A stretch of 58,993 nt of DNA from a virus. The DNA lies in IMG/VR virus record IMGVR_UViG_3300025276_000003, positions 1 through 58,993 of that record; one strand, given 5' to 3'. A model generated the notes under the pieces. The model had not been told where the DNA came from, did no database searches, and saw only the letters and a list, made by a program, of their open reading frames with translations. Positions 32,464 through 39,841 of this stretch are shown in pieces; the stretch's first letter is position 1; the number at the start of each line of letters is the position of its first letter. The position numbers were made by a program, and so were the translations under genes.

Positions 32464-33569
32464 TAAAGTCAATCAGTGTAAATCTGGTAGACAGGATCGA
32501 AGTACCAACTAAGCGTGAGTTTACAGATGCGGGACAGATGATTGTTCCGTGTGCTTTTGCCCGCACTGGATCTCAACAGTACTCTGCTGGTAGCCTTGGG
32601 CTTATTGGCAAGGATGCTTCTGAGATGATTACAGTATTTCGAGATGAAGCTGACGTATTTGATTCAAAGTCAATGTCAAGCTTTCGGTCTGCACCAGTAA
32701 CAATTGGTCACCCACGCTTTGCAGATGGTAGTCCCAAGAACGTAACATCCGAGAATGCTCAAGAGCTACAGGTTGGTACACTCGAAGGAACTCCCGTCCG
32801 TGATGAAGACACACTTACAGGTACACTGGTGATAGCTAGACAAGATGCAATCGACATGATCGATGGCGGTACTGTTGAACTATCTGCTGGCTACACTTGT
32901 GACCTAATAGTAAATGACGAAGGTGAAATTTACCAACGTAACATTCGCGCTAATCACATAGCAATCGTAGACAAGGGCCGAGCTGGTTCTAGCTGTCGAA
33001 TAGCTGATGAGGAAGAAATGGATAAAGTAAATTTAGAAGATAAAGTTGAAGAGCTTGTTGAAGTTGAGGCTATCGTAGCTGACGTTGAAGAAGTTAAAGA
33101 AGAAGTTGTTGTAGTTGATGAGTTGGAAGTTTCTAAACTTGCTGTCGCTACCCTAACTGACGAGCTTGCTGTAGCACAATCTGCTGCTGCTAAGATGGAA
33201 GCTGAGCGTGATGCTTCTGTTGCTCAAGTTACCAAATTACAAGATGAGCTAGATGCCTCTGTTGGAGCATTAGTTGATGTAATCGTTATCGCTAAAGACC
33301 TGACTGACATGAAAGACTTTTCAGGTAAGACTTCTAGTGAAATCAAGATGGCCGTTGTCGTTGACAAGATGCCTGAAATGGACCTAGAATCTAAAAGTGA
33401 TGCATACGTTGAAGCCATGTTCGACATCATTGTTGATGCTGAAGGCGCTGAGACTCCAATGAGCAAGTTACTAAAGAAGGAAGCTACTGCTGTCGTTGTC
33501 GATAGTAAGCCTGTTGACTTAGTAAAAGAAGCTCGCCAAAAAATGATTGCTCGACAATCTCGCAAGTAA
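32460..33569 (+). CDS. Prohead protease (DUF2213) fused to scaffold-like region
   Basis: A 369-residue protein. Residues 1-185 are the DUF2213 protease-like domain: VTIGHPRF, GTVELSAGY and RNIRANHIAIVDKGRAGSSCRI, the last containing the His-Ser-type region of prohead proteases. From residue about 187 the chain is a charged coiled coil (EEVKEEVVVVDELEVSKLAV, then SAAAKMEAERDASVAQVTKL) typical of scaffolds, ending with a basic tail. An internal ATG at 33018 with GAGGA just upstream could give the scaffold alone, as in lambda C/Nu3. The coding region is T-ending, like that of the capsid genes. Confidence 0.75.
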   Translation: MIKSISVNLVDRIEVPTKREFTDAGQMIVPCAFARTGSQQYSAGSLGLIGKDASEMITVFRDEADVFDSKSMSSFRSAPVTIGHPRFADGSPKNVTSENAQELQVGTLEGTPVRDEDTLTGTLVIARQDAIDMIDGGTVELSAGYTCDLIVNDEGEIYQRNIRANHIAIVDKGRAGSSCRIADEEEMDKVNLEDKVEELVEVEAIVADVEEVKEEVVVVDELEVSKLAVATLTDELAVAQSAAAKMEAERDASVAQVTKLQDELDASVGALVDVIVIAKDLTDMKDFSGKTSSEIKMAVVVDKMPEMDLESKSDAYVEAMFDIIVDAEGAETPMSKLLKKEATAVVVDSKPVDLVKEARQKMIARQSRK

Positions 33570-33599
33570 TCAAACCCTAATATAAAGGAAATATTTCTA

Positions 33600-34055
33600 A
33601 TGGTCGCACAAGTTTTTAATATCTACACTGCTAAGGGTTACGCTGGTGACCTTCCCGATTCTACTTCTGCTTTAGTATCTCAGTCTGTTGTTGCAGCTGT
33701 TGAGCTAGGCTTTGGTCGTGCTGTAACTGGTACTGGCGCAATTTCTTCTGGCGGTTACGTACACGGAATCACTCGTCGTGAACTGAATCACGAAGCTGCT
33801 AACCGTCCTTCCGATGGTACTACTAACTACATCGTTGGATCTTCTGTATCTGTCCTTCGTCAAGGTTATATCTACGTTGAAGTCACTGGTCGTGCTGCTG
33901 TATCTGGTGCTGTTGCTAATGTTGTAACTGCTACTGGCGCATTCGCTGGTGGAGCTGCTGGAGCTGGCGAATCTGCTTCTACTAATGTTGTCTTCCAAGA
34001 AGCTGGCATAGTCGGATCTGTTGTTAAAGCATGGATTGAGCATCAGCCAATTTAA
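33600..34055 (+). CDS. Head decoration/capsid cement protein
   Basis: A 151-residue Gly/Ala/Val/Ser-rich beta protein (SQSVVAAVELGFGRAVTGTG, YVEVTGRAAVSGAVANVV) with the look of DUF2190-type capsid stabilising proteins, lying directly before the major capsid gene. Codons are strongly T-ending, the sign of high expression in this genome. The upstream spacer contains AATATAAAGGAAAT. Confidence 0.7.
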   Translation: MVAQVFNIYTAKGYAGDLPDSTSALVSQSVVAAVELGFGRAVTGTGAISSGGYVHGITRRELNHEAANRPSDGTTNYIVGSSVSVLRQGYIYVEVTGRAAVSGAVANVVTATGAFAGGAAGAGESASTNVVFQEAGIVGSVVKAWIEHQPI

Positions 34056-34080
34056 GCTGTTTCTCTGACCTAGTAATCAA

Positions 34081-34108
34081 ATATAAGGGAGTCTAGAAGG
34101 CTCCCCTT
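34081..34108 (+). promoter_or_regulatory. ATATAAGGGAG element with hairpin before the capsid gene
   Basis: ATATAAGGGAGTC (34081-34093) leads into a hairpin: GGGAGTC pairs with GGCTCCC (34087-34093 with 34099-34105, one G-T pair), loop TAGAA. Only TTT follows, so it is a weak terminator at most. It may be an RNA-processing or stabilising element, or a late promoter resembling AATATAAAGG at about 33580. Confidence 0.4.
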
Positions 34109-34123
34109 TAAGGAATTTAATAA

Positions 34124-35203
34124 ATGAAGACTGTAAATATTGCACTGTTTGACGAAGCTGGATTGCCAAGCGGAACTGAAGAAGTCGTACTGACTGACGC
34201 CGTTGAGATGCTTGTTGCTCAAGGCGCACTTACTACTGATAGCGAAGGTGTTTTCTTCCAACGTCAGCTCGAATACATTCAAGCTCAAAGCTTTGACGTA
34301 CTTTACCCAGATCTAATGGGTCGTGAGATCTTTGCTTTGAACACTGAAGGCGGAGAAGGGATCAACCAGATCACTTACCGTAGCTATGACAAGCGCGGCG
34401 AGACTGCGATCATTGCTGGTAAAGCAACTAACTTGCCACGTGGTGACATCGATGGTAAGGAATACACCATTGACGTTCGTACTCTTGGTAACGCTTTCGG
34501 TTACTCTCGTCAAGAATTGGCTGCTAGCCGTTTGACTGGTATGCCTCTGGAGCAGCGTAAAGCTGAAGCCACTCGTCGTTCATACGAAGAGAAAATCAAC
34601 CAGATCATCTTCTTCGGTGCTGAAGAAAACCGTATCAATGGTTTGTTCGGTGGTGTTGCTGCTGGTCCTTGGTCACAAGCTACTCGTACTGTTGTTGCTG
34701 CTGCTGCTGGTGGTGGTAACTCAACTGTCTGGGGCGTAGATAAAACTCCTGATGAAGTTATTGCTGACTTGACTGGTGCTTGTGCTCAGATGTATGCCGA
34801 CACCAAGAAATTGTTCCGTCCTAACAAGGTACTTATCTCTGTTGAGAAGAAGCAATACTTGATGAACACTCCACGTTCTATCCACAGTGATGTTAGCATC
34901 ATGGACTGGTTCATTGGTAACAACATGTTCATTACTTCTAAAGAATCTTTCATGGACATCAACGAGCTGGAAGGCATCTACACTACTGATGGTACTTCTG
35001 CATTCGATCCAGCTGGCGCTTCTGCTAATGGGTTTACTTTGTTGGCGGAGTCTGGTGAAAACATGCGTGTTCGTGAGCCATTCCCATACGTCCACTTGCC
35101 CGTACAGTACGAAGGACTTGAATTTGTAATCAACTGCTATGGCCGTTTCGCTGGTCTTGAGTTGGTTCGTCCCGGTGCTGTTCAGCATTTCGAAAACTGC
35201 TAA
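34124..35203 (+). CDS. Major capsid protein (DUF2184 family)
   Basis: A 359-residue HK97-fold type capsid protein. Recognisable segments: FFQRQLEYIQAQSFDVLYPD, GINQITYRSYDKRGETAI, GNAFGYSRQELAASRLTG and IIFFGAEENRINGLFG, in the order found in DUF2184 capsid proteins. Portal DUF1073, protease DUF2213 and capsid DUF2184 form a recurrent set in contractile-tailed phages. Codon use is extreme in its preference for T-ending codons (GCT, GGT, ACT), and it is closed by its own terminator; both fit very high expression. Confidence 0.88.
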   Translation: MKTVNIALFDEAGLPSGTEEVVLTDAVEMLVAQGALTTDSEGVFFQRQLEYIQAQSFDVLYPDLMGREIFALNTEGGEGINQITYRSYDKRGETAIIAGKATNLPRGDIDGKEYTIDVRTLGNAFGYSRQELAASRLTGMPLEQRKAEATRRSYEEKINQIIFFGAEENRINGLFGGVAAGPWSQATRTVVAAAAGGGNSTVWGVDKTPDEVIADLTGACAQMYADTKKLFRPNKVLISVEKKQYLMNTPRSIHSDVSIMDWFIGNNMFITSKESFMDINELEGIYTTDGTSAFDPAGASANGFTLLAESGENMRVREPFPYVHLPVQYEGLEFVINCYGRFAGLELVRPGAVQHFENC

Positions 35204-35209
35204 CTCTTA

Positions 35210-35238
35210 TGGCCCTGCTTGTGTGGGGCCAGCTTTTT
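35210..35238 (+). terminator. Rho-independent terminator after the capsid gene
   Basis: TGGCCC (35210-35215) pairs with GGGCCA (35226-35231), followed by GCTTTTT. It overlaps a spurious in-frame start of the next gene at 35209. Confidence 0.75.
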
Positions 35239-35250
35239 GGAGCAAGACAA

Positions 35251-35589
35251 ATGTCTCAGGCGGAAACTGTCCTTTCAGAAGTTCCTAAATGGATTACAAT
35301 GTTCATATCTGTATTTGCCGTAATTGCTACTATGGCTGTCGGGTACGGAACAACTCAGACTCGTATAGATGCTGTTGCAACTAGACAATCTGAACACTCA
35401 ACTACTATCAATACTATAGAAAGAAAAATAGTACTTGTTGAAAAAGAATTGCTACGAGATAGGATTACAATAGAATTTATACAGGGTACAATGGTTGAAT
35501 TAACTAACCAATCCTCAGAAGCTCTAGAAATTAATCGTAAAATTGTAGAATTTATTAAAAAAATTGATAACAGAGAGAATCAAAAATGA
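35251..35589 (+). CDS. Single-span membrane protein with coiled coil
   Basis: A 112-residue protein. Residues about 10-33 form one membrane span (WITMFISVFAVIATMAVGYG); the rest is a long coiled coil (TINTIERKIVLVEKELLRDR, later SSEALEINRKIVEFIKK). The ATG at 35251 has GGAG at 35239-35242. The span-plus-coiled-coil plan is that of inner-membrane spanins, but it lies among head genes. Function unknown. The start at 35209 would lie in the terminator and is rejected. Confidence 0.6.
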   Translation: MSQAETVLSEVPKWITMFISVFAVIATMAVGYGTTQTRIDAVATRQSEHSTTINTIERKIVLVEKELLRDRITIEFIQGTMVELTNQSSEALEINRKIVEFIKKIDNRENQK

Positions 35590-35879
35590 AAATTAAATCA
35601 ACTGTAGGTCATAACTTAGGTTTGTTTGCAACTTATGTAGAAGGAAAAGGTGTAGCTCAGCGAATTCAAATTGTTTCTGGATCAACTTTGGAGTTAGAAG
35701 ATTCTGTTTGGGCGATGTATGCCAAGGCAGCCTCTGGTCCTTTAGAGTCCGGTGCTCTTGTTATTGTTGAAGCTGTTAAAAAGACTGATGCTGAAGTTAA
35801 AGCTGAGAAAGATGCTGCTGTTAAAGCTGCTAAAGCTCTTATAGCTGAAGACAGTAAGCCAACTGATAAGGGAAAGTAA
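35586..35879 (+). CDS. Hypothetical head-region protein, 97 residues
   Basis: Starts MKIKSTVGHNLGLFATYVEG; a short beta part (QRIQIVSGSTLELEDSVWAM) followed by an Ala/Lys-rich charged helix (TDAEVKAEKDAAVKAAKAL). Similar short proteins often follow the capsid gene in myoviruses. Coupled by overlap with the previous gene. Confidence 0.6.
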   Translation: MKIKSTVGHNLGLFATYVEGKGVAQRIQIVSGSTLELEDSVWAMYAKAASGPLESGALVIVEAVKKTDAEVKAEKDAAVKAAKALIAEDSKPTDKGK

Positions 35880-35880
35880 T

Positions 35881-36246
35881 ATGACTGCTACAGTTGTAAG
35901 CTTTGGAACACGCTTCCCAGAATTCTGTGATGTAGATGACGATAGAGTACAACTGTTCTTGGATGATGCCGCTTTACTAATGGGTACAGACGATGGGCGA
36001 TGGTTAGACTTTTATAGTGTCGCTCATGCGTATCATGCAGCTCACTTGCTTACTGCGGGTGAAGCTTCTGAGTCTGGAGACTATGGCATTTTAGCTCCTG
36101 TCAAGAGGCAGGAAGTTGATGATGTTGTTATAGAAAGTGCTATTGGAAATATATCGGCTACTGCTGATGACTATTTCTCCACTACCTATGGTAAGCGTTA
36201 CATTCACTATCGTAAGATCTGTTTTATGGGTCCAGTGGGAGTTTAA
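35881..36246 (+). CDS. Head-tail connector/adaptor (DUF4054 family)
   Basis: A 121-residue helical protein: FGTRFPEFCDVDDDRVQLFLDDAALL at the N terminus and FYSVAHAYHAAHLLTAGEA, the DUF4054 pattern, which is the adaptor that binds the portal ring. The C-terminal part has SATADDYFSTTYGKRYIHYRK. Starts 1 bp after the previous stop. Confidence 0.75.
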   Translation: MTATVVSFGTRFPEFCDVDDDRVQLFLDDAALLMGTDDGRWLDFYSVAHAYHAAHLLTAGEASESGDYGILAPVKRQEVDDVVIESAIGNISATADDYFSTTYGKRYIHYRKICFMGPVGV

Positions 36247-36250
36247 CATT

Positions 36251-36634
36251 ATGGCTAGTATGAATATGCGTAGGGCCTTTAATAGTAAGATGCTAACAAA
36301 GATCAAAAAGTATTCTATTACTGGCGGAGCTTATGATGTAGACAACAATTGGATTCAAGGGCAGGCTTCAGTATCTAATATTTATGGTGTGATAAAAGCA
36401 GGTAATAAGTTTTCTCAATTTGATGAAGGTATATCCAAACACTTAGATGAGGGTGGCATACGTAATAGTGACTATTGGTCTTTGTACGTAGTCAATAAAT
36501 ACTCCTTAGAAATGAATGATAAGGTATACTTTCACGGCAGGTACTACAACGTTATGCAACAGTCAGATGAAAGAGAGTTCGGATTTCATTCTTACCTAGT
36601 AGAACGTGTACACAATTGGGAGCCGCCATCATGA
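36251..36634 (+). CDS. Neck/head-closure protein (probable)
   Basis: A 127-residue beta-rich protein (SITGGAYDVDNNWIQGQASV, LEMNDKVYFHGRYYNVMQQS) between the adaptor and tail terminator, the usual place of the head-closure (stopper) protein. The ATG at 36251 has GGGAG inside the previous gene's end. A longer frame from 36137 overlaps the connector gene and is rejected. Confidence 0.6.
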   Translation: MASMNMRRAFNSKMLTKIKKYSITGGAYDVDNNWIQGQASVSNIYGVIKAGNKFSQFDEGISKHLDEGGIRNSDYWSLYVVNKYSLEMNDKVYFHGRYYNVMQQSDEREFGFHSYLVERVHNWEPPS

Positions 36635-37161
36635 GGTCTGACGTAAAAGCTCTACAAGTTATGATAGATTCGATGGTCGGTATTGAAAAGTTCTCCTATC
36701 CATCAAGACAGAATGAAGCTCCAAAACCACAGGACGAGTTTGCACACATAACTCTTCTTGAGGAATATCAAATAGGTTTGCCAGTTAATGGCATACTAGA
36801 ACAAACAGATGAGATTACTACATACAGGACTATCAGTCCAGCTCGGCTTAGGCTTAGAGTTGGAGTAGTAGATACTGACGGTGTAGCCTCCTCAAAGATC
36901 ATGCATGGTTGGACATCGGAAGCTATGAAAGCTTTAATGATTTCAACTGGCTACGGTTTTATCAGCTGTCACCCACTGTCAAATGAAGATGCCAAACTTG
37001 AAAAGGAATGGGATTTTAGGCAAGGGTTTTCAGTTGAGTTGTATACTACCAGAGTCTATGATCAGACTGTAGACAACATACTACAGTTAGAGATATCTGG
37101 AGAGTTTGTCACACCGCAACTGGACACAATCCTTTTGCAAATCAATATAAACGAAAATTAA
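36631..37161 (+). CDS. Neck/tail terminator protein (probable)
   Basis: A 176-residue protein: helix at the start (LQVMIDSMVGIEKFSYPSRQ), YRTISPARLRLRVGVVDTDG, then WDFRQGFSVELYTTRVYDQT, a segment often seen in neck terminator proteins of DUF3383-sheath phages. It should cap the tail tube and join it to the head. The ATG overlaps the previous stop; GGGAG upstream. Confidence 0.65.
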   Translation: MRSDVKALQVMIDSMVGIEKFSYPSRQNEAPKPQDEFAHITLLEEYQIGLPVNGILEQTDEITTYRTISPARLRLRVGVVDTDGVASSKIMHGWTSEAMKALMISTGYGFISCHPLSNEDAKLEKEWDFRQGFSVELYTTRVYDQTVDNILQLEISGEFVTPQLDTILLQININEN

Positions 37162-37173
37162 CAAGGAACAATT

Positions 37174-38652
37174 ATGGCGATTGAAATTACTGAATTTGCC
37201 AATGTCTCTATCTCTGTATCTCCTGTTGGAGTTGGTGCTGGAAACTTTGGTATCTTAGGTTTTCTAACCTCAGATTCAGACCTTAACATTGCTGGTAAAG
37301 GTATCCTCCCAGCTGAACGTGCTAGATCTTATACTAGCTTAGCAAGTGTTGGTGGTGATTGGCAGGCTTCTTCAGAAGTCTACAAAGCTGCTACTGCCTT
37401 CTTTTCTCAGACCCCTACCCCAACTGACTTTCTAGTTAAAGTATGTTACGAAACTGCTCAGCCTTCTACTTTGGTTGGTGGCGGTTCTGACACTGCTGCT
37501 GAGTTGATTGCTGCCACTTGGAATGGTTCCGGTGAGCTTTCCATGAATATCGAAGGAGTTGATGTTGTCATCACTGACTTAGATGTATCTGGTGCTGCAA
37601 CTTCTGACTACGCTGGTGTTGCTGGCGAGCTAGAAGCTATTATCTCTGCTATTGTTGTTGGCACAACTGTTACTCACAATGGCTACCAGTTTGTAGTAAC
37701 TGCACCCACTTCTGGTGTATCTTCTACAATGACTGCTCCTGCTTCTACTGAAGCTACTGTTGCATTGGGGTTAGCTGTTCAGCTTGCTTCTGTTTCTCCT
37801 GGCATTGCCGTTGAAACTCCTGTTGATGCATTGGCTGCTACTCTTGCAAAAGGAATAGTAGATGTTGGTCTAGTTACTAACAAGAAGTGGCGTGACGTTG
37901 TTGGTGTTGCTACTGGCAGCTCAACTACTGACATTGCTATGTGGGCTGAAGGCGCTAAGCGTATCTTCTGTAACACTACTAATGATCTCACTACCCTTAC
38001 TTCTGGCACTAGTCACATTGCTGCTGACCTTAAAAGTAGAGCTTTGCGTTTTAGCTTGACTACTTTCTCTAAGGATGCTACTGCATATCCTTCAGCGTCT
38101 GTCTTTGGTCGTGCTGCATCTGTAAACTTCTCTGCGATCGGTTCAACTATCACTCTTAACCTCAAGCAGATGCCGGGTATAGCTGCTGAAAACTTGACTC
38201 CATCTGAGTTTGCTAGCATGAAGTCACACTTCTGTTCAGCTGTTGTACAGATTGGTTCAAGTGTTAGTGCATATACTGACAGCCGAATGGCTTCAGGTTC
38301 ATGGCTAGACACTACTCACGGAATATTGTGGTTAGAGAACCGTTGTGAAGCTGACATGTTTAACCTTCTGTATGTGTCTGGAACTAAGCTTCCTTATACT
38401 CAGGTAGGTATTAACACTGCTGCTGCAACTCTTGAGCGTAGCTTACAAGCTGCTGTTCGTAATGGTTTGGCTGGTCCCGGAACTTTAGCTGACGGAACAT
38501 ACTTGTCAGAGGGTTTCATTGTTGAGTCCGTATCATTGGCCAACACTCCAGTGAGCGACAAAGGTAACCGCATGTATAAGGGCTTGTCCTTTAAGATGGT
38601 TGGTGCTGGCGCAATGCATGAAGTCGAAGTTTCAGGTCAATTCTCAGAGTAA
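37174..38652 (+). CDS. Contractile tail sheath protein (DUF3383 family)
   Basis: A 492-residue protein. The N terminus FANVSISVSPVGVGAGNFG and the middle WRDVVGVATGSSTTDIAMWA, followed by FSLTTFSKDATAYPSASVFG, are typical of DUF3383 sheath proteins. The C-terminal domain (NRCEADMFNLLYVSGTKLPY; RMYKGLSFKMVGAGAMHEVE) is the usual sheath core. Strong T-ending codon preference indicates high expression. This gene defines the myovirus tail type. Confidence 0.85.
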   Translation: MAIEITEFANVSISVSPVGVGAGNFGILGFLTSDSDLNIAGKGILPAERARSYTSLASVGGDWQASSEVYKAATAFFSQTPTPTDFLVKVCYETAQPSTLVGGGSDTAAELIAATWNGSGELSMNIEGVDVVITDLDVSGAATSDYAGVAGELEAIISAIVVGTTVTHNGYQFVVTAPTSGVSSTMTAPASTEATVALGLAVQLASVSPGIAVETPVDALAATLAKGIVDVGLVTNKKWRDVVGVATGSSTTDIAMWAEGAKRIFCNTTNDLTTLTSGTSHIAADLKSRALRFSLTTFSKDATAYPSASVFGRAASVNFSAIGSTITLNLKQMPGIAAENLTPSEFASMKSHFCSAVVQIGSSVSAYTDSRMASGSWLDTTHGILWLENRCEADMFNLLYVSGTKLPYTQVGINTAAATLERSLQAAVRNGLAGPGTLADGTYLSEGFIVESVSLANTPVSDKGNRMYKGLSFKMVGAGAMHEVEVSGQFSE

Positions 38653-38668
38653 CTAATAGGAAAACATT

Positions 38669-39166
38669 ATGTACCAATATAGTTTCGCCAATGTTGACCT
38701 CATTATTGAGGCTAACTATCCAGACATGCCAGCAGGAAGCCCCTCTTCGTTTAAGATTCAGGGATTCGCAACTGGTGAAAACCTAATAAGTATTGCACGA
38801 AGAGCACCGATTGCTACACAAACTTTCGGAGCTTATGGTGATATGGTTGTTAACATGCAACGTATCCGAGCTGGTGATCTGGCTTTTCCAGTACTTCAAA
38901 ATGCTTTAGAAAACAAGTACTTGCAGGACTACGCAAACTACTTCCAACAGCAAGCTGATGACAATGGTCAGCTGGTCTTCCCTATTCAAGCTAAGTTAGT
39001 TGATAACATGGGTAAGGACACTTGCAAAATGGAAAATGGAGTTATACTTGCTATGCCTCCTATGATGCGTGGACAGACTATGTCTACTGTAAACTGGGTA
39101 CTAACATTTGAAACCGTGACTTTCAACAGAGAGCATGGCGGAGATTTAGCCCAACTGGGTGCCTAG
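38669..39166 (+). CDS. Tail tube protein (DUF3277 family)
   Basis: A 165-residue protein: SFANVDLIIEANYPDMPAGS at the N terminus, GFATGENLISIARRAPIATQ, and the end VNWVLTFETVTFNREHGGD. Size, order after the sheath and sequence fit DUF3277 tail tube proteins, which stack as hexameric rings inside the sheath. A strong terminator follows, so the next genes are expressed less. Confidence 0.82.
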   Translation: MYQYSFANVDLIIEANYPDMPAGSPSSFKIQGFATGENLISIARRAPIATQTFGAYGDMVVNMQRIRAGDLAFPVLQNALENKYLQDYANYFQQQADDNGQLVFPIQAKLVDNMGKDTCKMENGVILAMPPMMRGQTMSTVNWVLTFETVTFNREHGGDLAQLGA

Positions 39167-39186
39167 CACTTAGCTGTACAAGAATT

Positions 39187-39214
39187 GCCCAACCATCCTC
39201 GGTTGGGCTTTTTT
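39187..39214 (+). terminator. Rho-independent terminator after the tail tube gene
   Basis: GCCCAACC (39187-39194) pairs with GGTTGGGC (39201-39208), loop ATCCTC, followed by TTTTTT. Confidence 0.92.
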
Positions 39215-39233
39215 ATTTACCAAGGAGAAAACT

Positions 39234-39608
39234 ATGTCAGAAGATTATCACGCTACCTTAAGAGGTGGACAAGAGATTTACATACCAAGCTGGTCTGCAA
39301 AGGTCCAGTACAAGAACATGATGCAAGTTTGCAAGTACTTAGGTCAAGCAAATGTTGTTGCAATATCAGCCCTAGATGTACCAGCTACCGTAGTAGCTTT
39401 AATGGGTTCTGATGAACCAGATGTCACAACTGATCTGGTACTACACTTTATTCAACAGGCCCGTATTGACGGATCTAAGATTGATACAAACAAAGCTGAA
39501 GAGCTTGGCATGACACTCATAGCTGAACTATTCACACACGTAATACATTCACAGTACGCTGATTTTTTCGAATCAGGTCTAGCAAGGGACACCTCCCAGA
39601 GCACTTAG
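39234..39608 (+). CDS. Tail assembly chaperone, short product
   Basis: A 124-residue protein in the position of lambda gpG-like chaperones, between the tube and tape measure genes. It is helical (VQYKNMMQVCKYLGQANVVA, LGMTLIAELFTHVIHSQY). Near the 3' end lies T TTT TTC (39563-39569), read in frame as TTT TTC, a classical slippery heptamer. A -1 slip there continues into the frame of 39626-39826. The chaperones assist polymerisation of the tail tube on the tape measure. Confidence 0.8.
   Translation: MSEDYHATLRGGQEIYIPSWSAKVQYKNMMQVCKYLGQANVVAISALDVPATVVALMGSDEPDVTTDLVLHFIQQARIDGSKIDTNKAEELGMTLIAELFTHVIHSQYADFFESGLARDTSQST
39563..39569 (+). promoter_or_regulatory. Programmed -1 ribosomal frameshift site (TTTTTTC)
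   Basis: The heptamer has the X XXY YYZ phase relative to the 39234 gene. The -1 frame has a TGA at 39560-39562, exactly upstream, and is open from there to 39823, so the overlap fits a slip here. A bulged hairpin, CCTCCCAGA with TCTGGAGG (39592-39618), lies about 22 bases downstream and covers the ribosome site of the second frame. Confidence 0.75.
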
Positions 39609-39625
39609 CATCTGGAGGGAGTCAA

Positions 39626-39826
39626 GTGTTGCCGGTAGATTATAATAGTATCTACCCAGAACTGAATGGCTACTTGATAAAACCCTTACTAGTAAATCCT
39701 CCAATGTGTACGCTTAAGGAGTTGTCTGACGGAACGTATAACCTGTACGACTTAGAGGTTATGCACCAGATCATAGAGATCAAACAGTACAACCCTATAG
39801 TACTCGAACAAATCAAACCACAGTAA
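39626..39826 (+). CDS. Tail assembly chaperone, second frame (C-terminal extension)
   Basis: This is the gpT-like extension. By -1 frameshift at 39563-39569 the fusion runs 39234-39826 and is 197 residues long (112 from the first frame, 85 from the second), continuing FRIRSSKGHLPEHLASGGSQ before VLPVDYNSIYPELNGY. The extension ends with YDLEVMHQIIEIKQYNPIVL, a common pattern in such extensions. An independent start at GTG 39626 with GGAGGGAG upstream is also possible. The tape measure follows 15 bp later, to which the extension probably binds. Confidence 0.75.
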   Translation: MLPVDYNSIYPELNGYLIKPLLVNPPMCTLKELSDGTYNLYDLEVMHQIIEIKQYNPIVLEQIKPQ

Positions 39827-39841
39827 ATAAGGAATAGAGCT

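Noticed and set aside
35251-35589. Inner-membrane spanin (Rz) call for the span-plus-coiled-coil protein
   Set aside because: The topology fits, but it is far from the lysis genes and no overlapping Rz1-type lipoprotein gene is present, so it is left unassigned.
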